The translations under genes and the position numbers were made by a program. The notes under the pieces were generated by a model that made no database searches, was not told the DNA's origin, and saw only the letters and a list, made by a program, of their open reading frames with translations. Of a stretch of 8,444 bases of DNA, positions 1 through 7,055 are shown piece by piece (the first letter of the stretch is position 1; every line of letters starts with the position of its first letter). The DNA is taken from assembly GCA_051881635.1 (NCBI GenBank), contig JBJEQG010000156.1:1-8444 (forward strand), given 5' to 3'. The stretch comes from JBJEQG01 sp051881635. GTDB lineage: Bacteria; Bacillota; Clostridia; Oscillospirales; Acutalibacteraceae.

Positions 1-66
1 GCTGTTGGGCAGTTTTCCTCTTTTTTAATCCAAATTGGTGAGTATCCTTGATTGGAAAAAACTCTG
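1..66. other. Downstream of ptsI: no clear feature
   Basis: On the minus strand a run of six T comes soon after the ptsI stop but no convincing stem precedes it. An AAAAAAGAGGAAAA stretch further on (plus 13-26) could be a ribosome binding site for a next gene beyond the edge. I see no start codon in the bases left. Whether the operon ends here is open. Confidence 0.3.
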
Positions 67-1758
67 CTATTTAAGGGCTTGAAGAACTTCCGAAAGTGAA
101 GTGCAGGACATGATTTTTTCGGCATAAGTTTGGGCTTCCGCTAATGACCATTCAGAAATTGTTTTGCGAACAGTGAGTACGCTTGTGGCACTTACACTAA
201 ATTCGTCTAAGCCGAATGCAAGAAGCAGGGGAATTAAACGCTTGTCGGAAGCTGCTTCACCGCACATACCAACAGGAATTTTTTCATCTTTTGCACAAGT
301 AATAATATAGCGTATTGAACGCAAAACAGCGGGATTAAATGCCGAGTAAAGATAGGCAACATCAGCATTACCACGGTCAACCGCCATGGTGTATTGTGTC
401 AGGTCATTTGTGCCAATGCTGAAAAAGTCAGCCTCTTTTGCAAGAAGATTGGCAATCAAAACGGCGGCAGGTGTTTCAATCATAACACCGACAGGAATAT
501 CCTTGTTATAGGAAATATTCTCCTTATCAAGCTGTGTCTTAATCTCTTGAATATTAGACTTAACAGCTTTCAGCTCGTCCAGGCAGCTGACTAACGGTAT
601 CATAATACGAATATCACCGTATGCACTCGCTCGAAGTAATGCTCTCAGTTGTACTGCATATAAGTCGGGATTGCCTAAGCAATATCGAACGGCACGATAG
701 CCCAAAAACGGGTTGTCCTCGTGTTTCATGTTCAGGTAGGAAACAGCTTTATCGCCGCCAATGTCCAATGTACGAATAATTACAGGTTTACCCTTCATCT
801 TTAAGGCAGTGTTTCGGTATGCCTCAAACTGTTCTTCTTCGCTTGGAGGAGAGGTTCTGTCCATAAACAAAAATTCTGTACGGAAAAGTCCGATACCCTC
901 GCCGTCAAACGCCAAAACTTGCTCAACATCTTGGGGATTGCCGATATTGCATACAAGCTCAACTTGTTTTCCGTCTTTTGTCACTGTTTTTTGTCCGATG
1001 TATTTTTTCAGTGCCTTGCGTTCAGAAAATTCGATTTCCCTTTTTTGACGATATTCGGAAATTTGTTCCTCAGAGGCGTTGATAATTGCTATACCTGCTG
1101 TACCGTCTAAAATAACGGTATCACCGCTTTTTATACATTTTGTAATATTGTCAATGCTTAAAACTGCCGGTATTTCCATAGCCCGTGCCAAAATTGCGGA
1201 ATGGGAGGTTGTACCGCCAACCTCAGTCAAAAAGCCAATAACATGGTTTTTGTCAATGCCTGCGGTCATGGAAGGAGTGAGGTCATGCACAACGAGAATA
1301 GTATCAGCGGGTAAGGTACTGAGGTTGGTATCCTCAATGTGCAAAAGCGTTTTTAAAAGGCGTTTTTTGAGGTCGATAACATCGGTTGCCCTTTGCTTGG
1401 TCAGTTCATCATCAGCGGCAGAAAAAATTTGGGCGAACTTATCGCAAATTTGTTCCACAGCGGATTCGGCACAGGTACCTCCCTGAATAAGTTTTTCAAT
1501 TTCGCCACACATAAATGGGTCTTGAATCATCAAAATATGTCCTTTTAGAATTTGAGCCTCTTTTTCGCCTGCATTTTTGGCAAGTTTTTCTGCCAAATCT
1601 TTTGTCTTTTCGATAAACTGCTCCATAGCTTTTTTGAAGCGTTGTATTTCGCTTTCCGTATCGTTGACGGCAACGGGTGTATAAGTGATTTCATGTTCAG
1701 CAAAAATAACAGCTTTACCAATGCTTATACCGCTTGATGCACCAATCCCTTTCAGCAT
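67..1758 (-). CDS. ptsI: Phosphoenolpyruvate-protein phosphotransferase (PTS Enzyme I)
   Basis: Cytoplasmic Enzyme I, the first PTS step: it autophosphorylates with PEP and passes the phosphate to HPr. The 563 residues are close to the usual 570-575. In order there are an N-terminal HPr-binding and phospho-histidine part, with GGTTSHSAILAR around residues 181-192 (active His186), and a C-terminal PEP-binding barrel. The barrel shows LFRTEFLFMDR (291-301), DIGGDK (332-337), NPFLGYR (349-355), FFSIGTNDL (445-453) and GMCGE with catalytic Cys499 (497-501). All key residues are present, so it should be active. The ATG at 1758 follows an AGAGGTGA ribosome binding site, and the stop is TAG at 67-69. 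It is the last visible gene of the fru operon, 32 nt after ptsH. Whether it is the cell's only EI cannot be told from this window. Confidence 0.97.
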   Translation of the reverse strand: MLKGIGASSGISIGKAVIFAEHEITYTPVAVNDTESEIQRFKKAMEQFIEKTKDLAEKLAKNAGEKEAQILKGHILMIQDPFMCGEIEKLIQGGTCAESAVEQICDKFAQIFSAADDELTKQRATDVIDLKKRLLKTLLHIEDTNLSTLPADTILVVHDLTPSMTAGIDKNHVIGFLTEVGGTTSHSAILARAMEIPAVLSIDNITKCIKSGDTVILDGTAGIAIINASEEQISEYRQKREIEFSERKALKKYIGQKTVTKDGKQVELVCNIGNPQDVEQVLAFDGEGIGLFRTEFLFMDRTSPPSEEEQFEAYRNTALKMKGKPVIIRTLDIGGDKAVSYLNMKHEDNPFLGYRAVRYCLGNPDLYAVQLRALLRASAYGDIRIMIPLVSCLDELKAVKSNIQEIKTQLDKENISYNKDIPVGVMIETPAAVLIANLLAKEADFFSIGTNDLTQYTMAVDRGNADVAYLYSAFNPAVLRSIRYIITCAKDEKIPVGMCGEAASDKRLIPLLLAFGLDEFSVSATSVLTVRKTISEWSLAEAQTYAEKIMSCTSLSEVLQALK

Positions 1759-1790
1759 AACCGTTCACCTCTTTTTTTGATGATAGGGAG

Positions 1791-2054
1791 TTATTCGTCA
1801 AAGTTAGATTCGATTAACTCGGAAATCTTATCCATAGCAGCCTGTTCGTCTGCCCCGTCGCAAATAACCTCGATTTTTGAACCGCACTTAATACAGGCAG
1901 CAATAATGTTCATCAGGCTTTTGGCATTGACGATATTGCTGTTGGATTTGATAGTGACATTACAGTTCATTTTGCCCATTTCAGAGGCAAGTATACCGGC
2001 AGGACGCATATGAAGTCCCTCAGCGTTGGAGATAACAAAGTTTTTGGATAACAT
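1791..2054 (-). CDS. ptsH: Phosphocarrier protein HPr
   Basis: Small cytoplasmic phosphocarrier that takes phosphate from EI at His15 and hands it to EIIA domains. The 87 residues match the family length. The active-site motif GLHMRPAG covers residues 13-20 with His15 and Arg17. The regulatory site is KSLM with Ser46, the residue that HPr kinase/phosphorylase modifies in Firmicutes to drive CcpA-dependent catabolite repression. That control is family knowledge; the kinase and CcpA are not in this window. Oddities are Asn49 where Gly is common, and four cysteines (31, 54, 57, 65), two of them forming C-I-K-C. The ATG at 2054 has an AAGGAAG ribosome binding site 8 nt upstream. It lies 88 nt after fruA, and ptsI follows. 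It could serve fructose uptake alone or the whole cell; the Ser46 site favours a general HPr. Confidence 0.96.
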   Translation of the reverse strand: MLSKNFVISNAEGLHMRPAGILASEMGKMNCNVTIKSNSNIVNAKSLMNIIAACIKCGSKIEVICDGADEQAAMDKISELIESNFDE

Positions 2055-2090
2055 AAAGCAAACTTCCTTTCAAAATTGAATTTTTATATT

Positions 2091-2125
2091 ATGCGGACGG
2101 TATAAATAATTGTCCGCATTTTTTT
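2091..2125 (+). terminator. Stem-loop between fruA and ptsH; terminator-like on the plus strand
   Basis: ATGCGGAC (2091-2098) and GTCCGCAT (2112-2119) form a perfect 8-bp stem with a 13-nt loop. Seven T follow on the plus strand (2119-2125). Read as plus-strand RNA this is a usable intrinsic terminator, though it would stop transcription antisense to the operon. Read in the operon direction the stem is preceded by A7 and followed by AATATAAAAATT, with no U-run, so fru transcription should pass. There it may act as a processing or stability element before ptsH. Confidence 0.55.
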
Positions 2126-2142
2126 ATAATTAAAATCAAAGA

Positions 2143-4104
2143 TTAGTCTTTCCGTTTTTTCATTAGCAATGCAAGCATAAACATACCTACCAAAGCACCG
2201 ATAACCAAAGCCGCCAGATATAAATACCAATTTCCGATAACGGCAATAACAAATATACCGCCGTGAGGTGCCATAAGTGTACAGTTGAAAAATGCGGATA
2301 AAGCACCTGCAACTGCCGAGCCGACAATACATGACGGAATAACCTGCAAAGGGTGTGCGGCGGCATAAGGAATTGCACCTTCGGTTATAAATGAAAGTCC
2401 CATAATATAGTTTACGGCTGCATTTTTTCGTTCTTCGGGTGTCCATCTGTTTTTGAAGAAAGTATTTGAAAGAGCAATCGCCAAAGGCGGTACCATACCG
2501 CCAATCATAACAGCCGCCATAACAAGATAAGCGGATTGGGCATCTGCGGAAGAAAGCATGGCGGCATTTGTCAACATACCTGTACCGAATACATATGCCG
2601 CCTTATTGAACGGTCCGCCCATATCAATCGCCATCATCGCTGCCAACAAAGCACAGAGCGGAATAATCAATCCAAAGTCAGCCATTGATTTTAGAGTGTT
2701 TGTCATGCCCGTGTTAATCATGCCCATAAAAGGGTTGACCGCACACATAATAACGGCAATTCCACCTAAACCGAGAAGAGGATAAATCAAAACAGGTTTA
2801 ATTCCTCCAAGGGATTTTGGTAATTTGCCGCAAAGTTTTTCTATGCAAAGCATAAGATAGCCGCCTGCAAAACCCGCAAGCAAACCGCCGAGAAAACCGG
2901 ACGGAATATCTCCGCCGGGAGCGGCAAAAGTTGAGCCGAGTACAGCGAGATAACCGCCTGCAAAGCCAACCAAAAGACCGGGACGGTCAGCAATACTCAT
3001 GGCAATAAAGCCTGCCAAAATCGGAACCATGAAGTTGAATGATGTATTTCCGATTGTTTTGAACCATGCCGCCAAAGGTGTAGCCGTACCAAAATCGCTG
3101 TTTTGCGGAACACCGGCGATTGTATCAATCAAAAATGCAAGAGCGATAAATATACCGCCTGCAACGACAAATGGGAGCATATGGGAAACACCATTCATCA
3201 AGTGCTTATAAAGTTGCCGTCCAATTCCTTCGTTTTCTTTTTCAGTTTCTTTTGAGTAAGAACCGCCGCTATGGTGGTAAAGGGGAATATTGCCGTCCTT
3301 GATTTTTTGAATTAACTCATTTGGTTTATGAATACCGTCAGCAACCTTGACTTGAAGAACTTTTTTGCCGTCAAAACGAGCCATTTCAACCGCTTTGTCT
3401 GCCGCAATAATAATGCCGTCTGCCGCTTCGATTTCCTCAGCAGTCAAAACATTTTTTGCACCGCCTGAACCGTTGGTTTCAGCTTTCAGTGGGTAACCCA
3501 TTTCCTTGCCAGCCTTTTCAAGAGCCTCCGCCGCCATATAGGTATGGGCAATTCCCGTTGGACAGGCTGTCACCGCCAAAACTTTGTATTGTACCTCAGA
3601 GGAAGTGGGTGTATTTTCAGTTGCCGTAACATTTTCTTCGGGGTATTTTTCAATTTCAGCTTTATTGATTGCTTTCAAAAACTCATCTTTGTTTTTGGCG
3701 GAAAGGAGTTGACTGCGGAAATTCTCGTCCATAAGCAGAACCATAAGACGGGAGAGAACTTCCAAATGAATGTCGCCACCGTTTTCGGGGGCGGCAATCA
3801 TGAAAATAAGATTAGAGGGTTTGCCGTCCATAGCGTCATAATCAACGCCCTTTGGAACTGTAATAGCGGTCAAGGCGGGTCTTTTAACAGCTTTGTTTTT
3901 TGCGTGAGGAATAGCAATACCTTCGCCAATAGCGGTTGTACCTGCGGCTTCTCTCGCCAAAATACCGTCTTTGTATGCTTTTGTGTCAGATATGCTGCCG
4001 CATTTTTTATGGAGAGAAACAAGTTTGTCAATCGCTTCTGCTTTTGAAGATACAGCAACATTCAATTCGATTGCATTTTTGCTTAACAGGTCAACGATAC
4101 GCAT
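2143..4104 (-). CDS. fruA: Fructose-specific PTS transporter, fused EIIABC
   Basis: Membrane transporter that imports fructose and phosphorylates it, normally at C1. The 653 residues are in A-B-C order. EIIA (about 1-150) has IAIPHAKN with phospho-His67. EIIB (about 173-270) has TACPTGIAHT with phospho-Cys181. EIIC (about 299-645) is strongly hydrophobic with multiple membrane segments and the family motifs ADRPG (372-376), TEGAIPYA (574-581) and APHGG (612-616). A polar linker at about 152-170 (Glu/Thr/Ser-rich) joins A to B and a second at about 275-297 joins B to C. The order and length resemble Bacillus FruA. The start has a strong AGGAGG 8 nt upstream (4113-4118) and lies 21 nt after fruK. 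The fruR and fruK neighbours support fructose over mannitol or mannose derivatives. Specificity is inferred from family and context. Confidence 0.96.
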   Translation of the reverse strand: MRIVDLLSKNAIELNVAVSSKAEAIDKLVSLHKKCGSISDTKAYKDGILAREAAGTTAIGEGIAIPHAKNKAVKRPALTAITVPKGVDYDAMDGKPSNLIFMIAAPENGGDIHLEVLSRLMVLLMDENFRSQLLSAKNKDEFLKAINKAEIEKYPEENVTATENTPTSSEVQYKVLAVTACPTGIAHTYMAAEALEKAGKEMGYPLKAETNGSGGAKNVLTAEEIEAADGIIIAADKAVEMARFDGKKVLQVKVADGIHKPNELIQKIKDGNIPLYHHSGGSYSKETEKENEGIGRQLYKHLMNGVSHMLPFVVAGGIFIALAFLIDTIAGVPQNSDFGTATPLAAWFKTIGNTSFNFMVPILAGFIAMSIADRPGLLVGFAGGYLAVLGSTFAAPGGDIPSGFLGGLLAGFAGGYLMLCIEKLCGKLPKSLGGIKPVLIYPLLGLGGIAVIMCAVNPFMGMINTGMTNTLKSMADFGLIIPLCALLAAMMAIDMGGPFNKAAYVFGTGMLTNAAMLSSADAQSAYLVMAAVMIGGMVPPLAIALSNTFFKNRWTPEERKNAAVNYIMGLSFITEGAIPYAAAHPLQVIPSCIVGSAVAGALSAFFNCTLMAPHGGIFVIAVIGNWYLYLAALVIGALVGMFMLALLMKKRKD

Positions 4105-4125
4105 GGAAAATCCCTCCTTTTCATA

Positions 4126-5031
4126 TTACTTTATTTGTTTCAGCAGTTTCCGAATGGTTTTGCCGTCTGCCAGACCGTCCGAAAAAGCGGTGGCATTGCC
4201 GGCTGCCGTACCGAGTTTCAGTGCATAAGTATAATCATGTGTTTCCATATAGCCTGCGATAAATCCTGCAACCATAGAGTCCCCTGAACCGACTGTTCCT
4301 TTAACTTCTCCCTGTAAGACGCCTGTACGGTGAATTTTTCCGTTTTCGTCCAAAAGCATGGCACCATGTTTTCCCATGGAAACCAAAACATTAACTGCAC
4401 CCATTTCCTGTATTTTGTATGCACATTCGATAATGGCGTTATCGGTATTCAATTCCTTTTTAAAAATTTCGCCAAGTTCATAGTGGTTGGGTTTAACCAA
4501 AAACGGCTTGTACTTCAAAACATTGACAAGCAAATCACCTGTGGCGTCAACAACGGTTTGAACACCGTTAGGAGAAACAATCCTTAAAATCCGTTCATAT
4601 ATGTTTGTAGGGAGAGAGTTTGGAATACTGCCTGCCAAAACAAGAACATCGTTTTTGTTTAAACGACTGATTTTTGACATCAGTTCTTCCAAAGATTCAT
4701 TGGTAATATTTGGTCCGACACCGTTAATTTCCGTTTCCTTTTCGGCACGGATTTTTACATTGATGCGTGTGAGTCCCTCTTTAAGTGTTATAAAGTCGGT
4801 TGGAATACCTTGTGCTTTCAGACCAATATCAATTTCATGTCCCGTAAATCCGGCAATAAAACCCAAAGCTGTATTTTTAACGCCAAGATTATTCAGAATA
4901 ACGGAAACATTGATTCCCTTACCCCCATAGTAAATCGTATCTTTTTCTGTGCGGTTTACCATGCCGAGAGTGAGTGTGGGAACATGAACGATATAGTCAA
5001 TGGCAGGATTGAATGTGACGGTGTAGACCAT
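4126..5031 (-). CDS. fruK: 1-phosphofructokinase
   Basis: Cytoplasmic sugar kinase of the PfkB (ribokinase) family. It phosphorylates the fructose-1-phosphate delivered by FruA, using ATP, to give fructose-1,6-bisphosphate for glycolysis. The 301 residues are typical. Visible motifs are the N-terminal GGKGINVS (36-43), the KPNHYEL segment (180-186), SMGKHGA (218-224) and the ATP-site motif VGSGDSMVAGF (247-257), with Asp251 as the likely catalytic base. The start ATG at 5031 lies 1 nt after the fruR stop, and its AAGGAGGT ribosome binding site sits inside the last codons of fruR (core 5044-5049). The 12-nt spacing is a little long, which suggests translational coupling to fruR. A tagatose-6-phosphate kinase of the same family is the main alternative, but the fruA neighbour argues against it. 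Confidence 0.95.
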   Translation of the reverse strand: MVYTVTFNPAIDYIVHVPTLTLGMVNRTEKDTIYYGGKGINVSVILNNLGVKNTALGFIAGFTGHEIDIGLKAQGIPTDFITLKEGLTRINVKIRAEKETEINGVGPNITNESLEELMSKISRLNKNDVLVLAGSIPNSLPTNIYERILRIVSPNGVQTVVDATGDLLVNVLKYKPFLVKPNHYELGEIFKKELNTDNAIIECAYKIQEMGAVNVLVSMGKHGAMLLDENGKIHRTGVLQGEVKGTVGSGDSMVAGFIAGYMETHDYTYALKLGTAAGNATAFSDGLADGKTIRKLLKQIK

Positions 5032-5032
5032 T

Positions 5033-5782
5033 TTATTTTAAAACCTCCTTTATAATGGCTGTTTCATTATATTTGGGGTCGGGCAATCGGTCTGTAATAA
5101 TACAGGCATGGTTAATGGCGGCAAAAGTTACGGAGTTGACAATCTCAAATTTTGAGCTGTCTGCCAAAACAAAGGAAACATAGGAACGGGAAATCGCCTC
5201 GGATTTTACAAAACCTTCCTCAATGTCAGGAGTAGTAAAGCCGTTTTCGAGAGAAATGCCGTTTGTTCCCATAAAGCTTTTTGTAAAGTTATATTTGCGG
5301 AGATTGGCGACAGCTTCCGTACCGACAATAGCTTCGGTAGAAAGTTTTATTTCTCCGCCGATAATATAGGTTTTACAGCCTTTTTGAATTAGTTTTTTAG
5401 CATGAACAATGCCGTTTGTAACAAAGGTCGCATTTGTTTCTTCAATATGGTCAATCAATTTTTCGGTGGTTGTGCCGGCATCAATAAAAACAAAATCACT
5501 GCTATGAATGAGGCTTGCGGCATATTGAGCGATTTGCTCCTTTTTTTCAACATTTTGCAGGGTTTTGGTTGAAACATCAAGTTCATCGGTTATAAAGACT
5601 TCATCATTTGAAACCGCACCACCATGAACTTTTTTTAGTTTTCCCATTTCATCAAGTGTTGTCAAATCCCTGCGAACCGTAGATTCGGAAATATTTAATA
5701 ATGTTGTCAACTCGGAAACCGTTACGGCATGGCGGCTGTTGACTAAATTAAGGATAGCATTAAATCGTTCTTCAACCAACAT
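5033..5782 (-). CDS. fruR: DeoR-family transcriptional regulator of the fructose operon
   Basis: Predicted cytoplasmic repressor of this operon that would respond to a phosphorylated sugar such as fructose-1-phosphate; the effector is inferred from the family. With the start used here it has 249 residues. An N-terminal DeoR winged helix-turn-helix (about 1-57) includes VSELTTLLNISESTVRRDL and KKVHGGAV. A C-terminal DeoR sensor domain shows FIDAGTTTEKL, a TNG segment and LADSSKF. The frame is open up to 5842, but that part overlaps the promoter, so translation must begin further in. Three ATG codons in a row (5788, 5785, 5782) follow AAGAGG at 5791-5796. The third has the best spacing (8 nt) and gives the usual MLVEERF start; the second (5 nt) is also possible. 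It is first in the operon, so it is probably autoregulated. Confidence 0.93.
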   Translation of the reverse strand: MLVEERFNAILNLVNSRHAVTVSELTTLLNISESTVRRDLTTLDEMGKLKKVHGGAVSNDEVFITDELDVSTKTLQNVEKKEQIAQYAASLIHSSDFVFIDAGTTTEKLIDHIEETNATFVTNGIVHAKKLIQKGCKTYIIGGEIKLSTEAIVGTEAVANLRKYNFTKSFMGTNGISLENGFTTPDIEEGFVKSEAISRSYVSFVLADSSKFEIVNSVTFAAINHACIITDRLPDPKYNETAIIKEVLK

Positions 5783-5790
5783 CATCATAA

Positions 5791-5796
5791 CCTCTT
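5791..5796 (-). promoter_or_regulatory. Ribosome binding site deciding the fruR start
   Basis: AAGAGG on the minus strand lies 2, 5 and 8 nt before three consecutive ATG codons. The spacing favours 5782 or 5785 over 5788. It rules against the more upstream in-frame ATG at 5842, which would lie upstream of the inferred transcription start. Confidence 0.6.
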
Positions 5797-5809
5797 TTCT
5801 TTGATTTTT

Positions 5810-5838
5810 ATTATATAGCCAAAAACAGTCAAAGTCAA
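5810..5838 (-). promoter_or_regulatory. SigA-type promoter of the fruRKA-ptsHI operon
   Basis: On the minus strand there is TTGACT (5833-5838), a spacer of exactly 17 nt, and a perfect TATAAT (5810-5815). Transcription would start near 5803, giving a leader of only about 15-20 nt before the fruR start codons. This is the best promoter match in the window. It overlaps a tandem repeat array, as expected for a repressed promoter. Confidence 0.85.
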
Positions 5839-5855
5839 TCAAAATCAGCCAAAAT
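5811..5855 (-). repeat. Tandem 10-bp repeats over the fru promoter, candidate FruR operator
   Basis: Read on the minus strand, successive 10-bp blocks are GGCTGATTTT (5841-5850), GATTGACTTT (5831-5840), GACTGTTTTT (5821-5830) and GGCTATATAA (5811-5820), with a partial ATTTT before them. The common pattern is G-R-Y-T-G-N-T-T-T-T. Blocks one to three are close copies. The fourth keeps only the GGCT start and runs into the -10 element. A period near one helix turn puts every unit on the same DNA face and covers the -35 and spacer. Some DeoR-family repressors bind repeated short sites, so the array is a good operator candidate; that assignment is inferred. Confidence 0.6.
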
Positions 5856-5897
5856 ATTGCACGAATATGGCAGAATGTTTTTGTGTACAGTTACGAA

Positions 5898-5917
5898 TAA
5901 TCATTTATACATGATTA
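5898..5917. repeat. 20-bp inverted repeat in the divergent intergenic region
   Basis: TAATCAT and ATGATTA are perfect 7-bp arms separated by 6 nt. The shape fits a dimeric regulator site, but the AT-rich surroundings make chance likely. It lies about 60 bp upstream of the fru -35 and about 70 bp upstream of the rightward -35. The rest of 5861-5989 shows no gene and no other clear signal to me. Confidence 0.3.
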
Positions 5918-5989
5918 AACTATATTATTTATGTGCATTTCAATCTTATAAATTCATATATTTCGCATAATTTGAAGTGGAAAGAATAG

Positions 5990-6018
5990 TTGCAATCAAA
6001 TAAAAAATGCTTTATAAT
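5990..6018 (+). promoter_or_regulatory. Promoter of the acetyltransferase gene
   Basis: TTGCAA (5990-5995), a 17-nt spacer and a perfect TATAAT (6013-6018). The predicted start near 6025 leaves a leader of about 55 nt. That leader begins with a small hairpin (arms 6025-6031 and 6036-6042, loop GGAA). The -35 is only a partial match; the -10 is ideal. Confidence 0.65.
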
Positions 6019-6080
6019 AAAGTTAAAGCTTGGAAGGGCTTTGTGATATAAGGAATTAAAAGAAAAGTAGGGATTGAATT

Positions 6081-6923
6081 ATGGAATTATTGTTTGATAA
6101 AATTGACGGAAACGACAAGGTTTTTTCTCAACAAGAATATATTTCAGATGCAGTTGTTTTTCATGCGATTGAGTCGGCAAGAATTGCCGAGGGCTATGCT
6201 CTTTTTTCAGACCATAAAGATGTTATCATGCTTTTCACCGCAAAAAAAGATAGTAAAAGGGTTTGGATTTGGACCTCTTCCGCAGTTCGTGAGGAAACGA
6301 AAAAGATTATAGATATTTGCCGTTTTTTGAAAAAACAGGGAATTGATAAACCGGAAATTTATATAAAAGAAGAAATTGCGGACTCTATGTCAGACCTCTA
6401 TGCTGTGGCATCAGGTGAGTTGAACTATGAAGTTCGGGACGAATATTCTCTCCAAATTTTCGGCTTGGATACAGCACCGAAACAGGCGGAATTATCCGCA
6501 GACGAAAAAATAGTGAAACTTGATATGAGCAAAGAAAGCGACCGACAGCTTTTGACGGATTTTTACCGTTCTTTGTCAGAGGAGTTCAGATGGACAACAA
6601 AATTTGACAGAAAGCTGAATGAATATTTTGCTTTGGAGCATTATGCTTTGATAAAAGATGGCAGGATTGTTTCCAATGCCGTAGTCGGAAGTCCGACTGC
6701 CGTTTACTTGCGTGTAAAATCTATTGCGACTTTATCAGAGTTGAGAAATCAAGGGTATGCATACAAAGTTTTGGCATATGTATCCGATAAGATTTTATCA
6801 TCAGGCAAATCCCCGATTTTGTATGCCCATGTCGGCAATAAAGCCGCTATGGCGTTATGGGCAAAATCCAATTATAAGCCATATGGAAAATTAAGTCTTC
6901 TCAAAGTGGGAAATAAAAAGTAA
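6081..6923 (+). CDS. GNAT-family N-acetyltransferase
   Basis: Predicted cytoplasmic acetyl-CoA-dependent acetyltransferase with unknown substrate, 280 residues. The C-terminal half (about 185-275) looks like a GNAT fold. It has a strand with HYALIKDGRIVSNAVV (187-202), the acetyl-CoA loop motif RNQGYA (222-227, of R-x-x-G-x-A type) followed by a helix, and the late strand and helix segment LYAHVGNKAAMALWAKSNY (247-265) with the Asn and Ala pattern common in this family. The first 130 or so residues are a separate region rich in aromatic and acidic residues that I do not recognise; it could be a degenerate GNAT half or a substrate-binding part. The ATG at 6081 has AGGGA 7 nt upstream. It is transcribed away from the fru operon and closed by its own terminator, so it looks monocistronic. 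No functional link to fructose is evident. Confidence 0.85.
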   Translation: MELLFDKIDGNDKVFSQQEYISDAVVFHAIESARIAEGYALFSDHKDVIMLFTAKKDSKRVWIWTSSAVREETKKIIDICRFLKKQGIDKPEIYIKEEIADSMSDLYAVASGELNYEVRDEYSLQIFGLDTAPKQAELSADEKIVKLDMSKESDRQLLTDFYRSLSEEFRWTTKFDRKLNEYFALEHYALIKDGRIVSNAVVGSPTAVYLRVKSIATLSELRNQGYAYKVLAYVSDKILSSGKSPILYAHVGNKAAMALWAKSNYKPYGKLSLLKVGNKK

Positions 6924-6938
6924 TAATTGTGCCTATAT

Positions 6939-6977
6939 AAAAAATCGTCCGACAGAAAAAACTTCGGACGATTTTTT
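6939..6977 (+). terminator. Strong intrinsic terminator after the acetyltransferase gene
   Basis: A perfect 14-bp stem (arms 6939-6952 and 6964-6977) encloses an 11-nt loop; its GC core is TCGTCCGA paired with TCGGACGA. The arms end in a run of A on the left and six T on the right, so it could work in both directions. It begins 15 nt after the stop codon and separates this gene from lexA. Confidence 0.93.
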
Positions 6978-6998
6978 GTATGTTCCCATAATAAATGT

Positions 6999-7027
6999 TT
7001 GATTTTAAATATTCTTAATGCTATACT
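6999..7027 (+). promoter_or_regulatory. Promoter of lexA
   Basis: TTGATT (6999-7004), 17-nt spacer, TATACT (7022-7027). A second -10-like TATAAT lies at 7033-7038 but lacks a good -35 at the right distance. No GAAC-N4-GTTC box of the Bacillus/Clostridium SOS type is visible between the terminator and the gene. Confidence 0.6.
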
Positions 7028-7055
7028 TTTATTATAATAGGAATATAAATTGTCG

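Noticed and set aside
1..66. Intrinsic terminator after ptsI
   Set aside because: There is a short T-run on the minus strand, but no stem of useful strength stands before it.
394..1737. Plus-strand open frames across ptsI
   Set aside because: They are antisense to a fully conserved Enzyme I with all active-site motifs, lack convincing ribosome binding sites, and show low-complexity or Cys/Phe-rich products typical of shadow frames.
2084..4262. Other open frames on both strands across fruA and the fruK end
   Set aside because: All overlap clear FruA or FruK coding sequence in another frame, and none has a recognisable domain.
4640..4665. SOS-box-like GAACATCGTTTT inside fruK
   Set aside because: The spacing between half-sites is wrong and the position is inside a coding region.
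5783..5842. Longer fruR reading frame starting at 5842
   Set aside because: The added codons lie over the -35, spacer and -10 of the fru promoter, upstream of the inferred transcription start, and the family start fits MLVEERF at 5782.
5789..6080. Catabolite response element (cre) near the fru promoter
   Set aside because: I looked for the CcpA consensus on both strands and found only poor partial matches, although HPr Ser46 makes CcpA control of the cell likely.
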